Counted from the first letter of the stretch, positions 24,634-31,210 are shown. The stretch: 36,127 bases of DNA from Thermoplasmatales archaeon (GCA_030672305.1 DAOVGR010000020.1:1-36127), one strand, 5' to 3'. Notes: generated by a model from the sequence alone, not told the origin. Made by a program: numbers and translations.

Positions 24634-24643
24634 AGGAGGTGAT
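24634..24643 (+). promoter_or_regulatory. Perfect ribosome site before a gene lacking AUG/GUG/UUG at the right distance
   Basis: AGGAGGTGAT lies seven bases upstream (counting from GGAGG) of an in-frame ATA at 24647. The nearest standard codon, TTG 24656, is 16 bases away. No other in-frame start exists back to the stop at 24611. Confidence 0.6.
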
Positions 24644-24646
24644 AAA

Positions 24647-24766
24647 ATAAGACATTTGAGGTTAGTATTAGAAGATAAAGAATACGATAGATTGAAAGAA
24701 ATTAAAGGCTCTATGACGTGGCGAGAGCTACTATTAGAGTGTTATAATATAAAGAAAAGTAGGTAG
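24647..24766 (+). CDS. Small ribbon-helix-helix-like protein, apparent AUA start
   Basis: This frame gives 39 aa from ATA 24647 or 36 aa from TTG 24656. The body (LRLVLEDKEYDRLKEIKG, then SMTWRELLLECY) follows the strand-helix-helix pattern of short archaeal CopG/antitoxin-like proteins, in which a strand is followed by D-x-E-Y-x-R-L-K-x-x-K-G and then W-R-E-x-L-L. The perfect ribosome site points to the ATA codon, which would be an unusual initiation; the TTG is the conservative choice. It opens a tightly packed plus-strand operon. DNA-binding regulator or antitoxin is inferred from the pattern. Confidence 0.55.
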   Translation: MRHLRLVLEDKEYDRLKEIKGSMTWRELLLECYNIKKSR

Positions 24767-24788
24767 AAAATAGGAGAAATGATAAGAT

Positions 24789-24962
24789 ATGAAAGAAAGA
24801 AAAGAAATAAGAAAAATGAGGCAGTTGATAAAATCGAAAGTTAAGGAGATAGAAAACCCCCAAACCTGCAAAGAATTAGAGGAATTCATATCTCCAGAAA
24901 ATGACAGCGATAATAAATTGAAAAAACTTTCTATGCATCCGTATGGGGATGACTTGTTATGA
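24789..24962 (+). CDS. Basic small protein, 57 aa
   Basis: Not recognised. It has a strongly basic first half (KERKEIRKMRQLIKSKVKE), then a polar, proline- and acid-containing half ending in HPYGDDLL. Its TGA overlaps the ATG of the next gene (ATGA at 24959-24962), which supports both as real and translationally coupled. The ribosome site (GGAG at 24773-24776) is about 12 bases from this ATG and closer to an alternative ATG at 24779 that opens only a 21-codon frame. Confidence 0.5.
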   Translation: MKERKEIRKMRQLIKSKVKEIENPQTCKELEEFISPENDSDNKLKKLSMHPYGDDLL

Positions 24963-25141
24963 ATAATGAAACTACAGTAACCTCTGATACATCTATTAGT
25001 AGCGTTGAAATCAGTAAAAATAGCAAAGGTACAACTTATAAGGTCAAGTGCTACAACGTTGATATAGCAGAAGCTAAGAAGAAAGCTATAGAAATCTATG
25101 AGAGCTTGAAGGCTAAATATCCAGAGGGTGATTTAAAATGA
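24959..25141 (+). CDS. Small hypothetical protein, 60 aa
   Basis: Not recognised. It has a Ser/Thr-rich N-terminus, a beta-strand-like centre (GTTYKVKCYNVDI) and a helical end (AEAKKKAIEIYESLKAKYP). It starts in a four-base overlap with the 57-aa gene and ends in another ATGA overlap with the 58-aa gene, so all three belong to one operon. Confidence 0.6.
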   Translation: MNNETTVTSDTSISSVEISKNSKGTTYKVKCYNVDIAEAKKKAIEIYESLKAKYPEGDLK

Positions 25142-25314
25142 GCAACTGCGAAGGTCATATCAAGCGACAGGTTGCAATTGTAAAAGCTGTTAATACCTTT
25201 GGAAATGGTCTTTCTCAGGATTGGAAAATGGAAATCTACAGACAGGTAAATAAGTGGTTAATCAGTGATAAGATAGGGGAAGAGCGTAAGAACGGATTTA
25301 AAAGGAGATATTAA
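25138..25314 (+). CDS. Small hypothetical protein, 58 aa
   Basis: Not recognised. It is a basic, mostly helical protein with one cysteine (MSNCEGHIKRQVAIVKAV at the start), two Trp in the centre and a basic tail (ERKNGFKRRY). It starts inside the ATGA overlap with the 60-aa gene and is followed 18 bases later by the integrase N-terminal frame. Position next to int suggests an accessory recombination or copy-control factor, a guess from context only. Confidence 0.55.
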   Translation: MSNCEGHIKRQVAIVKAVNTFGNGLSQDWKMEIYRQVNKWLISDKIGEERKNGFKRRY

Positions 25315-25332
25315 TTCAGGTTTGGTGTTATC

Positions 25333-25602
25333 ATGGATAAAAAGAACATAACTCTAAGAGTAAGATGTGATTTAATCCAAAAGGCTAAAGATACACACCT
25401 TAACCTCTCTTCTTTTTTTGAAATCAGACTTCAGGAATGGTTTCAGGCAGAGGGCTTAACTTGTGCAGATTATGTGCAACACACACATAACACACGAAAA
25501 GAATTTGATTCCAACACAGGAATAAAACAAGATTATAAGATGGGCTCGGAGAGATTTGAACTCTCGACCTCCGCCATGTCAAGGCGACGTCATAACCACT
25601 AG
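25333..25602 (+). CDS. Integrase N-terminal part, int(N), split off by integration
   Basis: This frame runs for 89 codons. Residues 1-38 (KNITLRVRCDLIQKAKD, then LNLSSFFEIRLQEWF) look like a ribbon-helix-helix domain, followed by a polar linker to residue 69. From residue 70 it reads M-G-S-E-R-F-E-L and so on through the att repeat in exactly the same frame as the left-hand integrase, and then ends shortly after in the tRNA 5' half. Joining 25333-25584 to 15732-16559, as in the excised circle, gives one uninterrupted frame of about 359 aa. In the integrated state this piece may be a free RHH peptide or simply inactive. It is the last gene of the right-arm operon. Confidence 0.8.
   Translation: MDKKNITLRVRCDLIQKAKDTHLNLSSFFEIRLQEWFQAEGLTCADYVQHTHNTRKEFDSNTGIKQDYKMGSERFELSTSAMSRRRHNH
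25535..25584. repeat. attR: 50-bp repeat inside the intact tRNA-Val gene
   Basis: This copy is identical to 15682-15731. It ends in the anticodon stem just 5' of the anticodon loop. With one mismatch the similarity continues four bases further. Because the right chromosomal side supplies the 5' half, the tRNA gene is restored here. Confidence 0.93.
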
Positions 25603-25613
25603 ACCACGAGCCC
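25541..25613 (-). tRNA. tRNA-Val (anticodon GAC), integration target
   Basis: Read on the minus strand, this is a 73-nt tRNA. The acceptor GGGCTCG pairs with CGAGCCC, with discriminator A. The D arm holds TAGTGGTTATGA. The anticodon stem TCGCC/GGCGG (one G-U) holds loop TTGACAT (anticodon GAC), and the T arm is GAGAG-TTCAAAT-CTCTC. No CCA is encoded and no intron is seen. The gene remains complete despite the insertion because the element carries the same 3' half. Confidence 0.94.
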
Positions 25614-25764
25614 TATTTGCCAATGGAAAATAGCGTAATAGTTTTTGAAATTTACTGATAAATCAATAAAAAATAAATGATATGAATATTCAACTGTATA
25701 GTTACCTGCTAAAAACATAAATAAATCTTGTTTCTATTTTAAACTTTCCAAAAATCGGAGAGGG

Positions 25765-25935
25765 ATGCATTTGAATGAGAATAATGGTAAAATAAAGAAA
25801 ACTCGCACAAGTTTTTTTAAGGGAATCAAAAAGGAAGGCACTCTTGATGGAGCTACATTTGATATTTGGAAAACAGAATTACAAAAAGATCTTTACAATT
25901 TTTGGGAATCAATAAATGATTCTGGGAGAAGATAA
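25765..25935 (+). CDS. Small hypothetical protein, 56 aa
   Basis: Not recognised. It has a basic N-terminal third (GKIKKTRTSFFKGIKKEG) and a C-terminal helix with aromatic residues (FDIWKTELQKDLYNFWESI). GGAGAGGG directly precedes the ATG at 25765. It lies between tRNA-Val and the Nudix gene, outside the element's att site, so it is chromosomal by position. Confidence 0.55.
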   Translation: MHLNENNGKIKKTRTSFFKGIKKEGTLDGATFDIWKTELQKDLYNFWESINDSGRR

Positions 25936-25959
25936 TAAAAACTATTTTTTTGTTAAATA

Positions 25960-25970
25960 TTAAATATATA
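25960..25970 (+). promoter_or_regulatory. TATA-like box of the Nudix-TFS operon
   Basis: TTAAATATATA is centred 25 bases before the ATG at 25990 with no ribosome site between, suggesting a leaderless mRNA. Confidence 0.5.
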
Positions 25971-25989
25971 GTTAACATTCCTGTGGTTC

Positions 25990-26391
25990 ATGAGTTATAA
26001 AAATCCGAAATTAACTGCAGATGGAGCAGTTTTAAAAGAAGATAAAATTCTTTTAATCAAGCGGAAAAATAATCCTTTTAAAGGAAAATGGGCTCTTCCT
26101 GGTGGATTCGTCGAATATGGCGAAAAAGTGGAAGATGCAGTTATCAGAGAAATATATGAAGAAACAGGATTAAAAACTAGCATAAATAAAATTTTTGGAG
26201 TTTATTCTGATCCTAATAGAGATCCAAGAGGACATATTGTCACAATAGTATATTTATTAGATATTATGGGTGGAGAATTAAAAAGTAATGACGACGCTTC
26301 CGATGCAAAATTTTTTAATGTAAAAGAATTACCAGATTTATCATTTGATCATAATATTATATTAAAAGATATTTTAAGGAGTATTGAATAA
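25990..26391 (+). CDS. Nudix hydrolase (ADP-ribose pyrophosphatase-like)
   Basis: This 133-aa enzyme hydrolyses nucleoside diphosphates linked to another group. The Nudix box G-x5-E-x7-R-E-x-x-E-E-x-G is complete from GGFVEYGEK through REIYEETGL. WALPGG just before it is also typical. The YSDPNRDPRGH stretch after the box resembles the ADP-ribose/NADH pyrophosphatase branch, but the substrate is uncertain. The start lacks a Shine-Dalgarno sequence and has a well-placed TATA-like box. The TFS gene begins one base after its stop, so the two are co-transcribed. Confidence 0.88.
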   Translation: MSYKNPKLTADGAVLKEDKILLIKRKNNPFKGKWALPGGFVEYGEKVEDAVIREIYEETGLKTSINKIFGVYSDPNRDPRGHIVTIVYLLDIMGGELKSNDDASDAKFFNVKELPDLSFDHNIILKDILRSIE

Positions 26392-26392
26392 C

Positions 26393-26695
26393 ATGTTTTG
26401 TCCAAAATGTAAGAGTTTAATGTATCCAACAGAAGATATTATTGAATGTCGAAAATGTGGTTATAAAAAAGAAAAGAAAGGTAAAACTATAGTTGTAACC
26501 AAACAGAAAGAAAAAGAAATAATTCTTCTTGAAGATGATGATTCAAATAACGTTCTTCCTAAAACAAAAATCAAATGTCCAAAATGTGGGAATAATGAAG
26601 CTTTTTGGATTCTTAGACAAATGAGAGGTAGTGATGAACCAGAAAGTAGATTTTATACCTGTACAAAATGTAAAAATAAATGGAGAGAAGATTAG
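26393..26695 (+). CDS. tfs: Transcription factor S (TFIIS/RpoM-like)
   Basis: This 100-aa protein has the size of archaeal TFS. The N-terminal zinc ribbon has C-x2-C (FCPKC) and C-x2-C (CRKC). The C-terminal ribbon has CPKC and CTKC around the beta-hairpin RGSDEPESRF, whose Asp-Glu pair reaches into RNA polymerase to stimulate cleavage of backtracked RNA; it is intact. ATG 26393 is chosen over TTG 26384 because MFCPKCKSLM is the family's usual start. It lies one base after the Nudix stop and upstream of the PCNA gene, a neighbourhood common in euryarchaea. Confidence 0.93.
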   Translation: MFCPKCKSLMYPTEDIIECRKCGYKKEKKGKTIVVTKQKEKEIILLEDDDSNNVLPKTKIKCPKCGNNEAFWILRQMRGSDEPESRFYTCTKCKNKWRED

Positions 26696-26784
26696 GAAAG
26701 TTTAAATATAATATAAAGCAATATTAATATATAAAATTCATATATATCAGGTTGATTACAAACATAAATTTGGGGGAAAAATAA

Positions 26785-27441
26785 TTGCCAAAAAAATTAA
26801 TCGTAATTCTTGTTGCTCTAGGTTTTATTTCATCAGGTATAGCTTTTGCATCTGGTGAACAAGTTACAAAATATAATATTCGTGAAACTGAAGAAATTAC
26901 ATCTGATATGGATGAAAATACAATTACTGTAACTCTTTTTAAACATGAGTTTGATGGTTCAAGAACTCCTATAGAAGTTGAAATTGAGTTGGAAGAGGGA
27001 AAAGACATCGGGGAATTAATTGAAGAAAAATGTTTAGAGTATTTAGAAGATGATCCGATAATCAATAGATTAGTTGAGGAAAATATAACTCAAGAATTAA
27101 TAATGAAAATAAGGTCTCGAGGTAGAGGTCTTCATATTAGATTTAACTCACGTGTCCAATTTTTCAAACTATATAAATTATTTCCATTTCTTCCTCCTTA
27201 TTTCAGGACTTTTGTTATCGTTCCACTTATTATTTGTAATTATAAAAATGATAATCGGGCTAATACTACATTATCACAAATTAAAGGCAATAATTCAACA
27301 ACAGTGGTCGGACCACATAGAGTTATTTCAATAGGATTTTATGGTATTTCTTGGTGGATTGGAAAAGTTTCCTTAGTTGGTTTTGTAGTTAGAAATGGTT
27401 TTGTGGGAATTTCTTTACTGACAAGAATAAAAAAGCTATAA
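26785..27441 (+). CDS. Secreted or membrane-anchored hypothetical protein, TTG start
   Basis: This 218-aa protein is not recognised. TTG 26785 follows a strong GGGGG ribosome site by eight bases, and the next residues form a clear signal peptide (KKLIVILVALGFISSGIAFA). The mature N-terminal ~100 residues are acidic (EIELEEGKDIGELIEE). The C-terminal half is basic, with hydrophobic stretches (~130-152 and ~180-205) that may contact the membrane. It sits between tfs and pcn in the same direction but has its own AT-rich promoter region (TATA-like ATATATAAAA near 26729). Confidence 0.65.
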   Translation: MPKKLIVILVALGFISSGIAFASGEQVTKYNIRETEEITSDMDENTITVTLFKHEFDGSRTPIEVEIELEEGKDIGELIEEKCLEYLEDDPIINRLVEENITQELIMKIRSRGRGLHIRFNSRVQFFKLYKLFPFLPPYFRTFVIVPLIICNYKNDNRANTTLSQIKGNNSTTVVGPHRVISIGFYGISWWIGKVSLVGFVVRNGFVGISLLTRIKKL

Positions 27442-27466
27442 AATTGTTAGTAAAATACCGTCATAG

Positions 27467-27474
27467 TTATAAAC
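27467..27474 (+). promoter_or_regulatory. TATA-like box for pcn
   Basis: TTATAAAC lies about 65 bases before the PCNA start, allowing a leader of ~40 bases that contains the strong ribosome site TTGGGGGAG (27521-27529). Confidence 0.4.
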
Positions 27475-27536
27475 ACAAAACGTATTAATTTTCTTTAAAA
27501 TCTTATAACTCATAATATTGTTGGGGGAGAAAAAAC

Positions 27537-28274
27537 ATGTTTAATGCTAAAGTAAAATCAGAGGTACTTAAGGGTATAATTGACGTAACGTCTCCATTAG
27601 TAAATGAAGTTAAACTTAATATTACACCAAAAGGAATCTCTCTTAGAGCAGTTGATCCAGCACATGTTGCAATGGTAGATCTTGAGGTAAATAGTAAGGC
27701 TTTTGAAGAGTTTAATGCAACTGAGATGGAACTTGGGATAGACATGGATAAACTTGGAAGTATAATGCGTCTTTCAAGTTCTGGTGATATGATAACTCTT
27801 GACTATGATGAGGAGTCAAACAGGCTTATTGTAAAAATTGGAAATCTTATCAGAAAGATGGGGCTTATTGATACCGCAGGAATGCCAGATCCAAAAATGC
27901 CTAATTTAAATCTCCCAGGAAAGGTTATTTTAAAAGCATCTGAACTTAATCAAGGTGTAAGAGCATCTGAGGCAGTTTCAGATCATCTTGCATTAACTGT
28001 TGATAAAAATAATTTCGAGTTGTTTGCAGAAGGAGATACAGATACTGTAAATCTAAAACTTCCAAAAGATCTTCTTGTAGAACTTAACACCAGCTCTAAA
28101 TGCAAAAGTCTTTTCTCAATTGATTATTTCAGCAATATGATTAAACCAGTCAGAGGAGATGATCCAATTACAATTATGATAGGTAATGATAATCCTATCA
28201 AAGTTGAATTTGATATTGCTGAAAAGAAAGGTCATGTAACATATCTACTTGCACCTCGCATTGAATCAGAGTAA
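27537..28274 (+). CDS. pcn: DNA sliding clamp PCNA
   Basis: This 245-aa protein has normal PCNA length and features. It includes the N-terminal AKVKSEVLKGIIDVTSPLVNE, the PKGISLRAVDPAHVAMVDL stretch, the interdomain connector region, and the C-terminal YLLAPRIESE holding the AP(R/K)-E end contacted by PIP-box partners. The trimeric ring tethers DNA polymerase, FEN1, ligase and RFC. TTGGGGGAG serves as ribosome site, resembling that of the preceding gene. Downstream on the same strand are Pop5 and a winged-helix regulator. Confidence 0.96.
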   Translation: MFNAKVKSEVLKGIIDVTSPLVNEVKLNITPKGISLRAVDPAHVAMVDLEVNSKAFEEFNATEMELGIDMDKLGSIMRLSSSGDMITLDYDEESNRLIVKIGNLIRKMGLIDTAGMPDPKMPNLNLPGKVILKASELNQGVRASEAVSDHLALTVDKNNFELFAEGDTDTVNLKLPKDLLVELNTSSKCKSLFSIDYFSNMIKPVRGDDPITIMIGNDNPIKVEFDIAEKKGHVTYLLAPRIESE

Positions 28275-28287
28275 GACTTAATTTTTT

Positions 28288-28293
28288 GAGGTG
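28288..28293 (+). promoter_or_regulatory. Ribosome site that places the Pop5 start at an AUU codon
   Basis: GAGGTG lies five bases before the in-frame ATT at 28299. The frame is closed by TGA at 28287-28289, and no AUG, GUG or UUG occurs before the conserved core. Confidence 0.6.
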
Positions 28294-28298
28294 TAAAT

Positions 28299-28622
28299 AT
28301 TCCAAGCGAAAACAGGCGGCATAGATACATTTGTTTTCATGTTAAATCACAAACAAATGATAAGGAATTTTCAAAAGCAGATATTAATCAAGAGATAAAG
28401 TCACAATGCGCGCATCTTTTTAATTCGAATTGCTATAATTTGGGCATTCGCTTGATCAGGTTTGATGGAACAACTGGAATTGTTAAATGTAAACATACTG
28501 AGAAGGATAACACAATAAATCTTCTTAACTCAATTAGCAATATCTCTTCTAAGAAGGTAACTGTTGAGACATTTGGTACCTCAGGAACAATAAAAGCACT
28601 TATTCGTAAGTACATGAATTAA
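28299..28622 (+). CDS. rnp2: RNase P protein component 2 (Pop5), apparent AUU start
   Basis: This 107-aa protein shows the Pop5 pattern: RRHRYICFHV at the start, a helical middle with HLFNSNCYNLGIRLIRFD, the strand TGIVKCKH, and the near-terminal GTSGTIKALIRKYM. Pop5 pairs with Rpp30 on the RNase P RNA, which matures tRNA 5' ends. In-frame initiation is limited to 28290-28313, where only ATT 28299 is near-cognate and well spaced from GAGGTG. The only later standard codon, TTG 28440, would remove almost half the protein. Either AUU initiation or a sequence error must be assumed. It lies 24 bases downstream of pcn and is probably co-transcribed. Confidence 0.85.
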   Translation: MPSENRRHRYICFHVKSQTNDKEFSKADINQEIKSQCAHLFNSNCYNLGIRLIRFDGTTGIVKCKHTEKDNTINLLNSISNISSKKVTVETFGTSGTIKALIRKYMN

Positions 28623-28732
28623 AAACACTTTCTTAATGCAGATGGATATGCAGGTAAATGTGCAGGTGAATAATCATATTGCCGATAACTTATTAAAACA
28701 GTTTCTTATATGTATAAATTGAAGTGGATGGG

Positions 28733-29068
28733 ATGCAGGATGGAGACAAGACAGTTGCCTCTCCAGACAATCTTAGACCTTTCGTTATAAGGTCTCTCAG
28801 GAGAAGCAATGTAAGAAAAAAAATTGCAGATTATCTTTTTGAAATAAGCCCCAGTGGTAGTTACACTTCTGATATTGCATATAACGTAAAAACAACTCCA
28901 ACAAATGTAATTGGCGCAATAAGAGGAATGAGTACAAGATACAAAAACGACGATTCTCTTTTAAGTCTTAACCTTGTTGAACAGGTTGAAACCGGTAAAA
29001 ATGTAAAAATTTACAAACTAACTGATTTTGGAAAAGAAATAATACAATCAATGAGAGAAAGAGAATAA
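28733..29068 (+). CDS. Winged-helix DNA-binding protein
   Basis: This 111-aa protein is small, basic and compact: SNVRKKIADYLFEISPSG, then SYTSDIAYNVKTTPTNVIGAI (recognition helix) and a wing region with VEQVETGKNVKIYKLTDFGKE. This is the usual archaeal wHTH transcription-factor layout. A TATA-like sequence (28704-28718) places transcription at about 28733, so the ATG there is preferred over GTG 28724. It follows Pop5 on the same strand. Its targets are unknown. Confidence 0.75.
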   Translation: MQDGDKTVASPDNLRPFVIRSLRRSNVRKKIADYLFEISPSGSYTSDIAYNVKTTPTNVIGAIRGMSTRYKNDDSLLSLNLVEQVETGKNVKIYKLTDFGKEIIQSMRERE

Positions 29069-29075
29069 ATAGATT

Positions 29076-29558
29076 TTATTCCCACACAATTGTTCCTTTG
29101 TTTGATATATGATAAAACTCATCTTCAAGGATTTTTTGATGGTTTCTTTCATCCTGAGCTAGGTTATTAAAGATTTCTTTTTCCTTGTCATCATCAATCA
29201 TTTTAGCAATTTGTTCATATCTAGCCTGCGCATTTTTTTCTGCTTTAATTGCTAAGTTTATTACCATTACTATTTCATCTTTATTTGGTTCAAATTCTCC
29301 TTCAATTTCTGATCTAACTGTAGGAAATTCTTGACCTGATGCACTATCTTCAACTTTTTGTCCAATATTTCTAGACTCAATAATGCTTCTTACTCGATTA
29401 TAGTGGTTCTGCTCAAAGTCAGCAAGTTCTTTAAAAAGTTTTTTACCTGCTTTGCTCTTTGCTTTTTCAGATGCATATAAATAAAACTCCCTTGCTTTTA
29501 TTTCACTATTCATAGCTTCTTTCAGAAGTTTATCTATATTTTCAGTAGAATTTCCCAT
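29076..29558 (-). CDS. Ferritin-like (rubrerythrin-type) diiron protein
   Basis: This 160-aa four-helix-bundle protein has Glu in EAMNSEIKAREFY, then E-x-x-H in DFEQNH, Glu in AIKAEKNAQARYE and E-x-x-H in DERNH, the spacing of rubrerythrin/ferritin-like diiron sites. It lacks the C-terminal rubredoxin domain of full rubrerythrin. It is likely linked to oxidative stress or iron handling. ATG 29558 has GGAGG seven bases upstream and is preferred over the upstream frame. It is convergent with the winged-helix gene (seven bases apart). Confidence 0.82.
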   Translation of the reverse strand: MGNSTENIDKLLKEAMNSEIKAREFYLYASEKAKSKAGKKLFKELADFEQNHYNRVRSIIESRNIGQKVEDSASGQEFPTVRSEIEGEFEPNKDEIVMVINLAIKAEKNAQARYEQIAKMIDDDKEKEIFNNLAQDERNHQKILEDEFYHISNKGTIVWE

Positions 29559-29626
29559 TGTAATCCTCCAAACAATTTTCAAATGAAAGTATCTATGTAA
29601 GTTATAAGAAGATTACCTTAAATTTA

Positions 29627-30625
29627 TTATAATACGCGTATAACCATCCAATCTATATCTTCTGCTCCCCAAGTTGATCCATCTACTTCTACAATATTTC
29701 CTCCAATATCAAATACAGACATTGCTACTTTAAAAGAATTCGAATTTAAATCGTAAACATTTACAATAATTATTGCATTTGCTGGTAAACTTAAATTATA
29801 TCGTGGTGTTACAATGACTGATGTCGGAGTAGCACCCATGTTGTGAAGAATTGTTTGCCCATGAATAACATTTGGTTCATGTCCATATAAAATTTTTATA
29901 TTCATCTTGTCATAAGTAACAGCACCGTTTGCCAATTCACTTTTGCCAACTGCACCAGAAGCAATTTCTGCAGATGTTACAGCATCCGTTGCAATATCGT
30001 TTGTCTTTATTTCCCCATCTTTAATTTTTGCACTTGTAACAGAATCACTTGCTAAATCATTTGTAATAATGGTACCATTTTTTATCTTATCACTTGTAAT
30101 AGAGTCATTTGCTATATCAAATGTACCAGAGATTTTATCAGCAAGTCCACTTGTAAGATGTGTTAAAGAAATTGAATAATCAACAATTTGATCTCCCGTA
30201 ATTGATTTTGCTCTAATTCTTGATAATCCCAGTGGATCGATATCCGAATCAGTAATTGTACCATCTGCTACTTTTTGACTAGTAACTGAATTATTTGCCA
30301 ATGCATTCGTTCCAACAGCGGAAGCACTTAAAGAACTAGGAGCTACCAGAAATGCAGAAGATATCGCTGCTATTGAAAGAATGAAAGCGACTATCGCAAT
30401 TCCTAGAATCATTTTAGATGATATTTCAGATTTTTCTTTAGGGATAGGTGTTTTTTCTACTCTATGTTGAGGTTCAGGTTTTTTATATTCTTTAGTTTCC
30501 TGTTTTATAGGTTCGGCTTTTTTTTCAACTTGTTGTTTTATCTCAACAAGTTTAGTACCACATTTTCTACAAAATTTATCTTTTTCAGCATTTTCATAAC
30601 CACAATTTTGACAACTTTTTTTCAT
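29627..30625 (-). CDS. Zinc-ribbon, single-TM protein with repeat stalk and C-terminal head
   Basis: This 332-aa protein has an N-terminal zinc ribbon (CQNCGY and CRKCGTK), a K/E/P-rich linker, one TM helix (~75-100, MILGIAIVAFILSIAAISSAF), then repeats of 17-18 aa of the form (S/A)-(V/I)-T-S-x-K-I-x-(D/N)-G-x-I-x-x-x-D-(I/L)-A (about five copies). A C-terminal domain of ~85 residues (ILYGHEPNVIHGQTILHN onward) resembles receptor-binding heads of phage fibre proteins. The likely topology is a cytosolic zinc ribbon with the stalk and head outside. GGAGGAGG before ATG 30625 sets the start. It is divergent from a second zinc-ribbon membrane protein. Its role in surface attachment or sensing is inferred. 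Confidence 0.7.
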   Translation of the reverse strand: MKKSCQNCGYENAEKDKFCRKCGTKLVEIKQQVEKKAEPIKQETKEYKKPEPQHRVEKTPIPKEKSEISSKMILGIAIVAFILSIAAISSAFLVAPSSLSASAVGTNALANNSVTSQKVADGTITDSDIDPLGLSRIRAKSITGDQIVDYSISLTHLTSGLADKISGTFDIANDSITSDKIKNGTIITNDLASDSVTSAKIKDGEIKTNDIATDAVTSAEIASGAVGKSELANGAVTYDKMNIKILYGHEPNVIHGQTILHNMGATPTSVIVTPRYNLSLPANAIIIVNVYDLNSNSFKVAMSVFDIGGNIVEVDGSTWGAEDIDWMVIRVL

Positions 30626-30760
30626 ATTGCCTCCTCCAAAAAGCATTTCTAAAAACAAATAGTGGTTAAAAAGGTTCGTGCAGTATCATCTTTGTTAAAA
30701 GATAACGAATATTATTTAAAGAAAAAAAGAATTATTCAGAAATTATCTTGAGGGAAATAT

Positions 30761-31084
30761 ATGGCGTATTGCTCAAAATGTGGATTGAAAAATGAGGATG
30801 ATGCAGAATTTTGCAAGAAATGTGGGACATCTTTAAAAGGTAAAATAAAAGATCATGAAAAAGATGATGACTGCGTTTGTGGTGGTAGTAAACAAAATCC
30901 ATTTGTTCCAGTTTTTTGGGGAATTGTTGTTATTCTTTTTGGCCTATGGATTATCTTTTCATTTTTAATTCCTCGTTCTTATCTACCAGCGGGTTTACAA
31001 GATTTTTCATTTTGGGGATTAATAATTCTAATCTTTGCAGTAGCAATTATCCTAACAGGTTTTCGAATATTAACTAAGAAATAA
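30761..31084 (+). CDS. Zinc-ribbon membrane protein with two TM helices
   Basis: This 107-aa protein has an N-terminal zinc ribbon (YCSKCGLKNEDDAEFCKKCG, residues 3-22), a charged linker with an extra C-x-C (DCVCGG), then two hydrophobic helices (~46-68 and ~80-102) and a short basic end. GAGGG lies just before the ATG. It is divergent from the stalk protein, with which it shares the same type of zinc ribbon, so the two may act at the same membrane site. This family is common in archaea without known function. Confidence 0.7.
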   Translation: MAYCSKCGLKNEDDAEFCKKCGTSLKGKIKDHEKDDDCVCGGSKQNPFVPVFWGIVVILFGLWIIFSFLIPRSYLPAGLQDFSFWGLIILIFAVAIILTGFRILTKK

Positions 31085-31210
31085 GGTAAGAAACTTCATA
31101 TCATACTTAGTATAAATTTAAGATTAATTTGTAAACAATATATTATTTCTAATTAATATAAAAAAGGAATGTTAAAATACTAGAATATGTAGATTTTTAA
31201 CCGAAAAATT

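Larger units (their letters stand above)
15682..25584. mobile_element. Integrated SSV-type element (virus or plasmid), ~9.9 kb
   Basis: The element is bounded by a perfect 50-bp direct repeat derived from tRNA-Val(GAC). It carries a split tyrosine integrase, an SF3 helicase, a membrane-anchored surface-type protein and about a dozen small genes. Genes left of ~22.83 kb (apart from the integrase) run on the minus strand and those right of ~23.7 kb on the plus strand, with a repeat-rich divergent region between them. No capsid, packaging ATPase, DNA polymerase or transfer gene is recognised. Either an integrative plasmid or a small enveloped virus is possible. Confidence 0.9.

Noticed and set aside
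26724-27065. Ser-rich frame antisense to the secreted 218-aa protein
   Set aside because: The plus-strand gene has a strong ribosome site and signal peptide; the antisense product is low complexity.
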